NCBI RefSeq assembly: GCF_900497805.2
Contig: NW_020954576.1
Location: 75,778,605 to 75,842,604, forward strand
Direction: 5' to 3'
From: Vombatus ursinus
Lineage: Eukaryota > Chordata > Mammalia > Diprotodontia > Vombatidae
Length of the DNA: 64,000 nucleotides
Under the pieces are notes generated by a model. It was given only the letters and a program-made list of their open reading frames with translations, searched no databases and was not told the DNA's origin. Shown here piece after piece: positions 42,040-53,736 of this stretch (within the stretch, counting starts at the first letter, position 1; the number at the start of each line of letters is the position of its first letter). Position numbers and translations under genes: made by a program.

Positions 42040-42840
42040 AAAAATACTGTCATGAAAATAATTGCAGTTTATATACTAACAACTGCTGCTGAGAATGAAG
42101 TGGTGGAGAAATTGATAAAGAACTTGTTAAGACTTTCCAAATCAAATCAAGGTGTACTCTGATACTTGGTGACTTCATTTTAAAAATGGGAAAAGGTAAG
42201 GATATAAAGAAATACATGGAAAAGTGGTTCAAGAAAAAGAAATGAGAGGCTAAAGACTTGTGATTACACAGAAGCCTCAACTCTCTATATCACAAATATA
42301 TTTTTTCTTAAAAAAATTAGTGGGTGCTGAACATGGCAAGAAACAAGTAATATCATTAAGAATGAAATTGATTATGTTTTGGTAGACAGGAAAAACTCAG
42401 CTCATTATGGTCATGAGAGTTATCACTAGCTCAGCTCTTTGTATACAACTGGACTATTAACTTTTTTTTTTTTTGGCTAGGCAGTGGGAGTAAGTGACTT
42501 GCCCAGGGTCACACAGTGTTATGTGTCTGAGGCTGGATTTGACCTCAGGTCTTCCTTACTCCAGGGCTGGTGCTCTATCCACTGTGCCACCTAGCTGCCC
42601 TGACTATCAACTTGTTAGCTAAGATCAGTATTTGTGATGCTCAAGAAGAAAGAAGAACAATGAGGAGAAGACATGGCATACAGGAAATGTGAAATGGGGA
42701 ACAGAAATGACACTGACACCAACTATAATGATTTCAAGAAGTTAAAGTAATGTAAATTAATTGCTAAAAATAAGGAGATCGAAAGAGTCCACAATAACTT
42801 CCTTAATCAAAAACATTTGACTAACTTGATAGACCAGAGA
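42040..42840 (+). mobile_element. RTE/BovB-like endonuclease relic, plus strand, split by a SINE
   Basis: The plus strand encodes LTTAAENEVVEKLIKNLLRL near 42065-42140, and NEIDYVLVDR at 42361-42390, a motif of the RTE apurinic-like endonuclease (NQIDYIL in BovB). Weaker RTE wording continues at 42610-42840 after the SINE at 42463-42601. Frame shifts and stops are present. Confidence 0.65.
42463..42601 (-). mobile_element. Marsupial tRNA-derived SINE, minus strand
   Basis: It has a T-rich tail, GGCTAGGCAGTGGGAGTAAG, and an inverted head ending CACCTAGCTGCCCT. Flanks GACTATTAACT (42452-42462) and GACTATCAACT (42602-42612) are a target duplication. Confidence 0.93.
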
Positions 42841-42857
42841 AGTGACTAGGAAATCTA

Positions 42858-43116
42858 GACGACTAGGTGGCACCATAGTACACAGAGCACTGGGCTTGTA
42901 GTCAAGAACACCTGAGTTCAGATGTGACCTCAGACATTTACTAGCTGTCACTTAACCCTTGGGCAAGTCAATTAACCTCTGTTTGCCTCAGTTTCCTTTA
43001 CTGTAAAAAGAGGATAGTAATAGATAGTGCCTACCTCACATTTGTTGTGAGGATCAAAAGAAATAAAAATCATAAAGTGCTTAGCACAGTGCCTGGCACA
43101 TGGCAGACATCTAAAA
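42858..43116 (+). mobile_element. MIR/CORE-SINE, plus strand, near full length
   Basis: GACTAGGTGGCACCATAGTA, CCTCAGTTTCCTTTACTGTA, TGTTGTGAGGATCAAAAG and AGCACAGTGCCTGGCACATG are in MIR order, with a small tandem duplication around GTCACTTAACCC. Confidence 0.88.
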
Positions 43117-43290
43117 AGTTCATATTTCCTTCCTTCCTTCCTTCCTTCCCTCCCTACATCCTTTTCTCCTTCCTTCTCTCCTTCCCTCTCCCTCCTTCCT
43201 TACTCTCTTCCCCCTCCCTTTTTCCTTCCTTCCCTCCTTCCCTACTCTCCTTTCCTCCCTCCTTCCTTCTTCTTCTCCCCTCCTTCCTTC
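43117..43290. repeat. (CCTT)n-like polypyrimidine tract
   Basis: About 170 bases of nearly pure C and T on the plus strand, based on CCTT and CCCT units. Confidence 0.95.
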
Positions 43291-43784
43291 AACAATGTAT
43301 TAAAATATAAACTTATCTATAAACTTTTATGTAGAAGTATGATCAATAATTACAAACTTATGAACATTATCATCTCACAAAGCAGAAAGTAGTGGGGGTC
43401 AGTTCAGTCTAGATAAAGCTTGGCAACGAATCCAACTGAGCAAAATCACCCTGTTCTGGGCTTTAATTAGTTTTGATTAGTTTAGCTTTGATATTGGAAC
43501 AAAATGAGACACTCATACGTCATTCAAAAGTTAACAAAAACTGGAGTCACATCAGTAGAAGGATATTTAATAAGGGTACTTTGGGATGATTCAGCTGGGA
43601 AAAAAACCTCCAAAACCCTTTCCTATACCCTGGATCTTCATGGCTGCTTTGTTTCAGGAGATGAGGAAGTGACATCAACAGTCTGAGCCAACCAAGTCTT
43701 GAGGAATGGCAACATCTTTTAAGAAAATTAACTTAACCTGTATGGGTGGAGGGGCCATTTTCCTCTAAGGATCAAGCATAAAAT
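43291..43784. other. Unannotated intergenic sequence
   Basis: Nothing is recognised in this stretch. Confidence 0.4.
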
Positions 43785-44278
43785 CTGCTTTGGCTTTTAA
43801 AGCCCTTCATAATCTGGGCTTCCCCTGCCTTTCCAGTTTTCTTATGCTTTACTCCCTTTTATATATATCCTGTGATCTAGTCACACTGGCTTCCTTCTCT
43901 TCCTCACACACAACACTCCTTCTTCAGACTCTGGGCATTTTCCCTGGCTGTCTCCCATGCTTGGAATGCTTTCCTTCATTATGTCTGTCTCCATCTTCTG
44001 GCTTTCCTGCATGCCTTCAAGTCTCAGTTAAAGACCCACCTCCTACAAGAAGCTTTTAAAAATCCTCCTTAATCTTAGATCCTTCTGTCTGAGGCTATCC
44101 CACCTTCCCCACCACTTTATCCTGTATATATCTTGTTTGTATTTAGTTTTTGGCATGTTGTCCTCCCTCTTGACAGTGATTTCCTTGAGAGCAGGGACTG
44201 TTTTTTGCCTTTCTTTGTATTTGCAGGGTTTAGCACAGTGCCTGACACATGTAGATGTTTAATAAATGCTTATTGGCA
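43785..44278 (+). mobile_element. L2 LINE C-terminal ORF2 and 3' end, plus strand
   Basis: The plus strand encodes AFKALHNLG and CLECFPSLCLSPSS, the L2 C-terminal motif. The 3' UTR follows (GAGAGCAGGGACTGTTTTTT, AGCACAGTGCCTGACACATG) and ends in AATAAATGCTTATTGG. Confidence 0.9.
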
Positions 44279-44803
44279 GACTCTCATTGCTGTACTTCTT
44301 TCATTCTTTCAAGGGACATAATTATCCATAACCTGGAGAGTAGGGAGGGATTCCTGAGGTTTTCTTATCTCACTTAGCAAGGAGAGGAACCTGTATTTTA
44401 TACATAATTTAGTTGTTACCTGGAGATGGAAGATTAATGAAGATAGGGTAATTTCTGTATGTTCCTGAAACTACTCCTTTTGCCCGTCTTATTTGCTGCA
44501 TCTGATATATTCTCCACGGGTTTTGATGTGAACTCTGGTAGCAAACTGCTTGGTTTTCTATAGAAGTCTTTTCTACCTTGTTCTCAGCTTTCCCTGTTTT
44601 TCCTCCCTAGTTGTCCATGTGCATTGATTGGAATTAGCAGATTCCTGCCATGACCTACTACAGTCAATAACTGTACCCATGTCTGTGGCTTCTGAAGAAA
44701 TGCAATTTTCAGCCACTTTTCAACATTGCCTTTCGATTCCTTCCACTCAATTTGACTTGTCTATCTAACTTGGGTTTTATTTAAAAAAGGTTAGTCCACC
44801 ATC
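44279..44803. other. Unannotated intergenic sequence
   Basis: Nothing is recognised in this stretch. Confidence 0.4.
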
Positions 44804-44971
44804 TAGCTGTGTGACCCTAAGCAAGCCACTTAACCCTGTTTACCTCAGTTTTCTCATCTGTAAAATGAGCTGGAGAAGGAAATGGCAAACCACTCCAGTA
44901 TCTTTGCCAAGAAAATCTTAAATGGAGTTATGAAGAGTTGGACATGACTGCAAAATGACTGAACAACAACA
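44804..44971 (+). mobile_element. 5'-truncated Mar1-type SINE, plus strand
   Basis: It begins within the CORE (CTAGCTGTGTGACCCTAAGC) and ends GAACAACAAC. A short duplication of about 8 bp (CCACCATC) flanks it. Confidence 0.88.
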
Positions 44972-45054
44972 GCCCACCATCTTAAAAGGCTTTTCAAGGA
45001 TGAATTAGTATTCCTCCATTTAAGGAGGGGACCCAGTCAGCCACCTCTTCTTTT

Positions 45055-45246
45055 CCCACTTGATTGTATTCCTTTGGACTTCTCTATGAGCAAGGTTTTT
45101 GTCTTCCTTTGTGTGTTGTCTTCCCCCATTAGACTGTAAGCTCCTTGATGGCAGGAGCTGTCCTTCTATTTCATATTTGTATCCCCAGCACTTAGCACAG
45201 CATCTGGCCCAAAGTAGGTGCTTAATAAATGTTAATGACTGACTGA
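45055..45246 (+). mobile_element. L2 3' end, plus strand
   Basis: TAGACTGTAAGCTCCTTGAT, TTGTATCCCCAGCACTTAGC and GTGCTTAATAAATGTTAATG give a well-preserved L2 terminus. Confidence 0.9.
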
Positions 45247-45474
45247 CAAGTTTAGACAGGTAAAGAGAAGGTGCAAAGTATTCTATAAAGAGAAAATGCC
45301 ATAAATATAGGTACCCTTGTAGGAATGAACATGGTGTAGGAGACCATCCCAGGTCACATTGGTTAATGTTGGGGGGTAGTGGGAAATATGGGTTAGATAA
45401 GTATGGTTTGGCTTGGCATGTTTGAGAGATGAAAGCACAGAAGGAAATACTGATGAACAGAGGGGGGAATTAAA

Positions 45475-46060
45475 ATTATCATTAAATTTTTTTCCTCAAT
45501 TATGTGTAAATTTTTTAAACATTCACTTTTTAAAAGTTTAAAATTTTAAAAATTAAAAAATTTTAAAAATCCTCCCTTTCCCTCCCTCCCTCCCCCCTTA
45601 TTACCTCCACTTGAGAAAGCAAGCAATTTAGTGTAGATTATACATGTAAAATCATGCAAAACATATTTCCATATTAACTACGTTGCAAAAGAAAATACAG
45701 ACCAAAACAAACAAACAAGAAAAATAAAGAAATTTTTAAACGTGTGCTTTGAACTGCATTCAGACTCCATCATTTCTTTCTCTGGAGGTGGGTAGTACTT
45801 TTCTTAAGTTTTTCGCAATTGTTTTGGATCATTGTATCACTGAGAATAGATAAGTCATTCACAGTTAATCATAAGACAATATTGCTGTTACTGTGTATGA
45901 TGTTATCCTGATTCTGCTCACTTCATTTCGCATCAGTTCATTTAAGTCTTTCCAGGTTTTCTGAAACCATCCTGCTCATCATTCCTGATTGCACAGTAGG
46001 ATTCCATCACAATCATATACCACAGCTTGTTCAACCATTCTTCAATTGATGGACATCCCC
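45475..46060 (-). mobile_element. 5'-truncated L1 3' end, minus strand
   Basis: Inverted L1 3' UTR order: polypyrimidine tract (45570-45600), ATTATACATGTAAAATCATG, TTGTATCACTGAGAATAG, TTCTGCTCACTTCATTTC and TTCTTCAATTGATGG. Imperfect flanks AGAGGGGGGAATT / AGAGAGGGAATTT suggest a target duplication. Confidence 0.9.
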
Positions 46061-46204
46061 AGAGAGGGAATTTAATGTGGAACTCTTAACCCACTATTGT
46101 GTTAAATTAATTTTAATGAGCTGCTACTTAGGATAAAAACTGAACCTGTAAGTTCATATATTGATACTTTCCTATTTGGAGAGTTGCTTATAACATTAAG
46201 AGGC

Positions 46205-46305
46205 TAAATTACTTGCAGGTGGTCATTCAGCCAATATGTGTCCAAGGCAGGACTCAAACTCAGGTCTTCCTGATTTCAAGGACACCAAGCTGCATCTCTG
46301 GTAGA
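46205..46305 (-). mobile_element. MIR-type SINE fragment, minus strand
   Basis: TTACTTGCAGGTGGTCATTC then GACTCAAACTCAGGTCTTCC is inverted SINE wording. Confidence 0.6.
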
Positions 46306-47194
46306 GAGGGTATTGTGAACATCCAGAAGACAAATGACAGGCATCCTCACAAACCACAGATGGGCAGGAAGAGGGGAATTCAGGAGGATTCTATGAAGGA
46401 AAAACCAGTAGGTTTGTCAATAGACTTTCTAGCTGGTGCAGATAACAATGATGAATTGTCTTTAAAGTTTTTTGGGACATAATAAGGCATACTGCTGGGG
46501 AGGCCAGCGAAGGGGATGGGTTTTGTGCTGGGAGGGGAGGCAGCTTTATCTTCTAAATGCAAACATTCTCGAGTCATTTTGAAATTCACTTTGCAAAGCT
46601 ATTACTAATCATTGCTTTGTGTATTTTTTAAAGCCTTTTTATTTTCTGATGATTTACAGTGTTTGTATTAGTGGTTTCACTGCTATTTTTGCCACAGCTA
46701 ATCCACCTTTCTTACACGTGTCAGGGAAGAGTTCGGACTTGACTTGATTTAGCCAAGCTGTCATACACTTAAAACACATGTTTTAAACACTGCAGGACAG
46801 AAAAGGATAAAGATCATTATTTAAAAATGCGTGAGACCAAAAAGATAATTAATAGTAATGTTAGTCTTATTTTGAAGTCATTAGTCTCCCCTGAACTAAG
46901 CACTTTAGTCAATAAAATGCAAATGTGATAAAGTGCACAAGAACAATTCAAATTAACAGATTTTTTTTTCTGTTATGTCTCAGCTTTAAAAAAAATTATG
47001 TTTTGAATTTAGGCAACCGACAGTATATAATGAGCCCTGTATTTGTATTTCTGTGCTAAATACTACGGCAAATTGTGGCCCAAAATTCAAAACTGGATCT
47101 TGTTAATATTAGCTGGTTGATCTTGAAATTACCTTGGAATGAGGCAAAGCCAACCATAACCTGGACGCAATGAAAATGCTGTGTTCTTAAGCAC
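46306..47194. other. Repeat-poor intergenic stretch
   Basis: No transposon is recognised. It contains AT-rich motifs such as GATAATTAATAG, and an octamer ATGCAAAT near 46917. It is a candidate for conserved non-coding DNA, unproven. Confidence 0.4.
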
Positions 47195-47384
47195 ATACGA
47201 GATGTTATTCTGAGCTCTAATCATGGTTCTGTTACTGATTCACCATATGACTTTGGGCAAGTTATATCACTTTCCTGGAATTAAAACTCCTCCTCTATAA
47301 AAATGAAAGGAGTTGGATCAGGCAATCTCTTAAGGTGCCTTTTGCATCCTCAATTATTTGGTTATAATTCTAACAAAGTTGATA
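47195..47384 (+). mobile_element. MIR-type SINE relic, plus strand
   Basis: CTCTAATCATGGTTCTGTTA, TATGACTTTGGGCAAGTTAT and AGGCAATCTCTTAAGGTGCC fit an old MIR-like unit. Confidence 0.6.
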
Positions 47385-47389
47385 TTAAG

Positions 47390-47931
47390 TGTTGACGTGT
47401 CTTAAGATGCAAAGATACAAGGAAGCAACAATGTGACTGAGTAGGCACACTAATCCCAAAGAGATTAATGGTGACAAGGGACATAAAACAGGTTAACTGG
47501 GCATGTGCAATGGTCATCCATTGACATCCATCCTGGGGAGTTATTCAGTACTGGCTGGGGTTCCCTGGGCTACTCCAGACTATAGACACAGTGTCTATCA
47601 GAATGAGGGAATGAGCCTGGATGATGCTGTAGCTGTACTCCTGATCTAATTCTGGGCTAAAGCCTTGTACCAGCTGGATTTACTCTCAATCATCTGATTC
47701 CTGAGAAGGGATGCCCTAGTTGGGGATGGGGTGCCTGCTGTAATGTAGCAGAAGGTCAAGGAGCGGCTAGAGACTTGCCTACTGATTGGAGGATATAGTA
47801 AAGAAAGAAGGAATTAGAACAGTCATTTATCAGGATCTGAAGAGGCAACTGGACCAATTATATACCATAAGGAAATAAAGCTCCTGTTGTTGGATCTAAT
47901 TTGTGTTGGAAACCTTTGTGTGGTACCAACA
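47390..47931 (+). mobile_element. Solo LTR of an endogenous retrovirus
   Basis: This 542-bp block starts TGTTG and ends CAACA, a perfect 5-bp inverted terminus. It is flanked by TTAAG (47385-47389) and TTGAG (47932-47936), fitting a 5-bp duplication with one change. AATAAA at 47874-47879 lies near the 3' end, as in an LTR. No internal region or second LTR is present, so it is a solo LTR fossil. The family is not assigned. Confidence 0.65.
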
Positions 47932-47984
47932 TTGAGATCAATAGTTATTATTGAAATAGGCCACAGTTTAGACTTCAGCTTTTA

Positions 47985-48115
47985 TTCTATATGTATATAT
48001 GTGCTTACATACCATATGTATACTTCTATATTATATGTACACATGTACTTTTGTACTATACATATATACGCACATGTATATGCACATATACATACATGTA
48101 TGTATATACACGAAT
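47985..48115. repeat. TA/TG/CA-rich low-complexity tract
   Basis: ATGTATATATGTG- and CACATGTA-type alternating purine-pyrimidine sequence. Confidence 0.85.
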
Positions 48116-48189
48116 GAAAATATGACTAGGCTCAGACTTGACTTATATAAAGCATTATTCAGTATATAAGATCATAATTATTGTAGGAT

Positions 48190-48300
48190 CATCAATCTAC
48201 AGCTGGAAGGAACTTCAAAGTCCAACCTCCGATTTTTACAAATGAGGAAATTGAGGCCCTGGGAAATGAAATGACTTGCCCAGTACCTTTCCAAGACTGA
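48190..48300 (-). mobile_element. Old MIR/CR1-like repeat, minus strand
   Basis: TCATCAATCTACAGCTGGAA, TTTTTACAAATGAGGAAATT and ATGACTTGCCCAGTACC match the repeat at 60095. I could not assign the family. Confidence 0.5.
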
Positions 48301-50965
48301 TGTTGAATTATTAGCATGATTGCAGTATGATCTATAACCTGTTGAGCCCCAACCAGTAATAATGGAAACCTAAAAAGTGTCTATTCAATAAGACAGAATC
48401 AAAAGCATGACTTCAGTGTCTTCAGCATCTACTGCTTCTCCCCTGTCTATCTTCTCATGGAAAACACCTTTAGAAAGTGCTCCAAAAGATATGTACATTA
48501 TTTTCCAAGACTCTGTGGTTTTTCAGAATACTTACAATTCGGTGCACTTTTGTCCCAGCCATCATATGCAGGGGTCCCTGCCAGCTAACCACAAGAACAC
48601 TGAATAATGTAGACTCATGGTGAATCATTCACTCTTGGAGAACCTGCCAGCTTTGGTCCTGCTGGTGCTAGAATAGGAAAGCCAAAGTTGTTTGCTTTAT
48701 TTCTAGGGAAGGACCGAACAGTAGGCAACAGTAGTAAAGGGTTTTGCAATCTTTAAAGCATTATGTAAATGTCAATTTTTTTTCTTTAGTTTCCCTTCTT
48801 ATTAGTGGGGAGTTAACTCTGTCAAACCCACAAAATGAATGGAAAAAGTAGATACATTTGGTTTTTCCTTTTCTTTCCATTTCCATTTCCTTTTTCCTCT
48901 CTTAAAAAAATGAAATGCGTGTGCTAGCCTATAAACAACTGGTCCCATAATCAGAACTCTAAATCTTCTAATAAATGTATCCTAGGAGGGCAAGAGACTT
49001 TAAAAAATACATTCTTTGCTGCTAAAAATTAACTTGATAATTTACTTTTTGGCAATAGAGGATAATGAAAAATAGTAGCAGGGACAATAAAAAGGGCAGC
49101 AGGGGGACAGCCTTCTCCCCCTTCTTTCTTTCCCTGTGTTCTCTGGTGTTTGCCAAGCACTCATGTGCACTGAGGTGAGACCACCAAGTTCACTTTGGCA
49201 TGTCTTATGCCATGAACCAAATGTGAACCACAGAAGACAGCCCCACACCCAGAGCCTCTCTGCCTTTCTGTCTACCTACCCCAGAAATAGTATGAAGATC
49301 AAAGTTTTCCATTACACAAAGAAAGTTTACAAGTCCTTTAAAAAAAGATCCTCTTCTTTTTTTGCAAACCATCTATAAAGTAGATGAAGCAAAAAATTAT
49401 TTGTTTGCAAGTACATGCAGGCTCTCCTGCTGCTGCAGAAATTAATTGCATGATGGGAACTGCATGAAAAGTAATGGTGTCTTTAAGCAATAGACAGCAG
49501 GATGGAGTGCCTTTGAAATGCTACTTTTATGGTACTATTAAGTTTCCAAGCACATGAAGAAATGGTGTGAATGAGTGCTGAGGAGGGGAGAATAGAGAAT
49601 CCAAAGAGCAGGTGGACCTGTTCCCAAAGGTTTGTGGGAAGAGGAATCATTGAGAGGATCAGGAGCACAGTGCTGACCTGGCTTCAGAGAATGAGTCATG
49701 GAATTTGGTAGGTTTGGGAGTGGTGTCTCATCACCATGATTTTCATTCCCAGGCTTTCTGCTGTTGTCACTTTTTGACATCAGATTAAATTTCAGAGATG
49801 GTCCCCTTTTATCACTGAACTACGTTTAGGGAATTTTTAGCCACTCTCTTTACTTTCATAATAGCGCTATAATTTGACTCTTTCTCAGCAGTGCTAACTG
49901 CTCCTTTATCTATCCTCTTTTCCTTTTACCTCCTAGGTTACTGACTCTTCCTTTCTCTTCTGATACTAAGAGGTCCTACATTAATTCTGGTGGTAACTGG
50001 AACCCACTGCTGGAGATGCAACCACAAGGCTTGAGGGGTATGATCTCTGGGTAGGCTCTAGGAGCTGGTGAGCAATTATCCAGATAAACTGCTAAAGTAT
50101 TATGCCTTCATAGACTTTGATGTTTGGGAGAAAGCCAACTCCTTCTCTTAGAGAGTCAAAGGACTTTTCAGCAGTTTTGCGAATACACTCAACTTTAAAT
50201 CACCTGCAGCTTTCTTTCAACTTCAACTAGTTCAGAAGATGGAGGAACTATTGCTTTTTTATGTGAATCATCAGGCGTAATGTAATAGATTCCTTATAAA
50301 GTTACCCTTTCAGATTACTCAGAAACTAGACAAGCATGGCTCAATTCCCCATTCCTTAAATAAAATATATGCTCATTTATTCTTCCTTCTTTCTCTTATA
50401 CTATTACTTAAGGTGAGAAGATTATTTTTTTCCCTTAAAAGTTATAGTCATCATGGGTCAGCGAGGAAAGTAGAACAGAAGGCTATTGAAATGCTACTTT
50501 TGTGATTTCATTAGGCTTCTACACACATGGAATTTGAAAGAAGCTATTGAGTACTCATCAGAAAATTACTTCCAATTATTGGTAATCTCCAGTCAATTCA
50601 ACCTACTGGTCATAGTTTATGAGAGAGGCAACTCTGGTGGGGTGATTAGAGCTTTGACTTAGGGTGGCAAATTAGCAGGGACTAATAGTACTGTCACTTG
50701 CCATGGGTGGGTGAATTCCTCCCATGCTTTTCTCCTCCTGCCCCAACAGCAGTTTCACCAATGTCCTAGGGCATCTATCTCCCTGCCATGAGTCAGTGTC
50801 TTGGCCCTCTGTTCTCACTTGAGGGTAGCTTTTGTGTCACTTGTCTAGCATGCAAAAATTTCACATTCATAGCTCCATTTGTTATACATACACATAAATG
50901 CTTGGTATGTCAACATGGGAAGATGGCTTGCATTCATTTCTTATCTACCTATTTTTCAATATTCA
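48301..50965. other. Repeat-poor intergenic stretch, 2.7 kb
   Basis: No transposon, gene or RNA is recognised. Two loosely similar segments (49505-49580 and 50478-50560) share TTGAAATGCTACTTTT. Open frames up to 80 codons show no motif. Confidence 0.4.
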
Positions 50966-51090
50966 ATTCAATTCTATTTGTTAAACATTTATTTATTAGG
51001 TGTATTTTTTGCCCAGCACTGTATTAAGCACTGAGGTAGATGGCAGAGATGAAGACACAAATGCAGAATATTTAGTGCTCATGCAAAGTG
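50966..51090 (-). mobile_element. L2 3' end, minus strand
   Basis: AAACATTTATTTATTAGGTG then GCCCAGCACTGTATTAAGCA and GATGAAGACACAAATGC are the inverted L2 terminus, diverged. Confidence 0.6.
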
Positions 51091-52059
51091 TCGGTGTAGC
51101 ATCTGGTCCCTGGGAGAGATGGAATGGAAGTTTCCACTTTACAGAAGGGAACAGAGGCCAAAATGATCAGATATTCTCACCATCTTTTTCTTCCCACTTC
51201 TGCACCCCCAACCCCAATCAAATAACTCCAAATATACAACTTCTCTTTCATATATGAACATGATGTGTCTGAACACTAGAAATACATGAAAGCAATGATG
51301 ACAATCTCATTAGTACCAATCATGTATACATTTTAGCATGGCAGTATGTTTAGACTGGAAATATAAGGACAGAGTTGATTTTGCTCTGTTTAACTTTCAG
51401 TTTCTTCAGAGTGACAGTGAAAAGGGAGAGATAACATTAAAAGGACATCAAACAAGAGGGTGTAAGAGCTTCACAACTTCCTTCCTTGATCTCTCTTAAC
51501 AAGCTCTCATTGGTATGCATGATAATGTTCTCTTGCTGAAAAAATCTCCTGCCTTCTCCTCCAAAGACTATTCCCAGATACCTTCATGTCGAAATTCCAT
51601 GTATGAACCATAATGAAAACTGACTAGTTTGCCATTGATCTTTTTCCAAAGGTCTGTTTTCCTCCATTCTTTATTGTTAGGTTGGTGGATAATTTGAGCA
51701 CAAATTGAGTCACTGTTGAGCAGGTTTCCTGTTTCCTGAATGGAATAGAGAAGGGATTTGTTGTAGTTTTGAAACTACATTAAAGAGTGATGCTATTGAT
51801 AAAAATGATTGAAATTATCATTTGAATACTGAGTAGGAGAATGGGGACTCTCACTGGGCTAGTCCCACCAAAGGGGTCGGGGGAGTGACACCTGGAGGCA
51901 TCTCTCACAGATGACAGTGGGTAGACTCATAAGCAATGGGGGAGGGGAACATTCTAGGAGTAACCCTCCTCCCAATGAAAACCATCCTGTTTGCCAATTT
52001 TAAAAAAATGTTATTTATTCTAAACGTAATCATTGTAAAATAACTAAATTTGTAGAATG
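51091..52059. other. Unannotated intergenic sequence
   Basis: Nothing is recognised in this stretch. Confidence 0.4.
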
Positions 52060-52135
52060 TTTTAAAGTTTGAAAAATACTTGAGATACATTATCCCATTA
52101 GAGCCTCATGATAACCCTGTGAGGATGGTACTCCA
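52060..52135 (-). mobile_element. MIR fragment, minus strand
   Basis: TTTAAAGTTTGAAAAATACT then GAGCCTCATGATAACCCTGT and GAGGATGGTA is the 3' part of an inverted MIR. Confidence 0.55.
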
Positions 52136-52348
52136 GGTGTCCCCATAGTAACCATAAATGAAAAAAAAACATTCAAATACAAGTACAAAAATAAACTTTA
52201 TTTAAAGTTGTATTAAAAATGTGTATATTGATTTTAACAAGATAGGAGAAAAAATGGCCTCTTTGTTTCCATGTTCCCTTCTGAGCAATGTTTCTTCCAT
52301 GTATTTTTCCATTTTTGTTTCCTTGCTCTTTTAGATAGGACGTGGTGT

Positions 52349-52495
52349 AGGGGCAGCTAGGGGGTGGAGTGGTTAGAGCACCGGCCCTGAAGTCAGGAGG
52401 ACCTGAGTTCAAATGAGGCCTCAGACCAAATACTTACTAGCTGTGTGACCCTGGGCAAGCCACTTAACCCCAATTGCTTAAAAAAAACCCCAAAA
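52349..52495 (+). mobile_element. Marsupial tRNA-derived SINE, plus strand
   Basis: Head AGGGGCAGCTAGGGGGTGGA, body ACTTACTAGCTGTGTGACCC, A-rich end. Flanks at 52333-52348 and 52496-52511 match at 13 of 16 positions. Confidence 0.9.
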
Positions 52496-52511
52496 AGATA
52501 GGGCATGATGT

Positions 52512-53735
52512 GTCATTGGTTACCAACCTGTGCTTTAGGCCAGACTCTAGAAAGTGGGGGGATGCAAAAATTAGAATATTCAGAATATAAAGAAAGTACT
52601 AAAAATTCCTGCTTACAACTCTACAGCAAAAATATAAAACCTATCTTTCTTTTCTCAGAAGTGAAGCTTAATCTTTTCTGCCACCTTGAGTATCTGACTA
52701 AGAAAACCTCTTTAGCCTTGAACTATAGATACAAAGATTAATGCTGTCATAATAACATAGATGCTGGTCTTGTAGAGATATTTTAAAAGTCAAGTTTCCA
52801 GAAAGAAGCATAGAATAAAACCCTAGCTTGACAATTGTTCTCCAATTGTGTGCTACAGGGTGCAAAGGAGTTTTAAAATCTCCCTTCTTTGAGTTGTTTA
52901 ATACCTATACACCCAGCAATGTTTTTTATCTGACATGGAAAAACACTAAACTTTTACACAAAATTGCTATTTTCCTTCCCTTTTCTCCGTCCACACACTT
53001 GAGAGACTTTGGAAGACATGTGATGTTTAGCAATTGCTAAACCATGGCTTCTACCCAAGCACTAATTTTGGCCTTTCTCAGTAAGTGAACACAACCAGAG
53101 GAATTATCTTCTCCTTTTTATCTAAATAAGGCCACATCAAGGGTGAGCAGGGCTCTGGGTCCTGAAAACCCAGGGTCCACCAAAGTGAAACCTTCTGCAA
53201 TCATAGCTGAGTGTGATGCATATTTGCATATTTGAAGGACCCACTTTCTAAATGCTCCTCCACTTATACTAACAGCAGGCTCTTCTGTATTGACAATCAA
53301 AGTATGCTAGACTTTTTAGTGTATCCTGGGGCCGAAATAGCCCAGATCTTGCCAAATGAAATCCTGAGAGATAGGAATTAGAAAGCTAATCATCTGACCT
53401 ATAATGACATTGTGGGGCTTAAACTTCAGAACATTTGCTGTTTAAGTATTTAGTCTATGGTAATGGAGCCCTTTGAAAACTGCAGGTTGTATAAATGTGA
53501 ACTATTCTTATTAGCCATAAGGTTCTTCTTCTCATTGATTGTGGTGGGAGAAAGGGGAGGGGAAGAAGAAAGAGGACTGTGGGTTAGACCTACCTATAGA
53601 AGTATGAGGCCATTGGCTGTTTCTCCTGCTTCCTAAATTACCTCAGGCAAGCCACTCTTTCTTCCTTTGGAGTGTCTCTTTATAGGCTAGGGATAATAGT
53701 AGCAGGAATTTATAAATATATATACATATGTATGT
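52512..53735. other. Unannotated intergenic sequence
   Basis: No repeat or gene is recognised. A TATATACA-type tract lies at its right end (53710-53735). Confidence 0.4.
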
Positions 53736-53736
53736 G

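Noticed and set aside
43047-43310. 87-codon Ser/Pro/Phe-rich frame
   Set aside because: It is the translation of a polypyrimidine tract.
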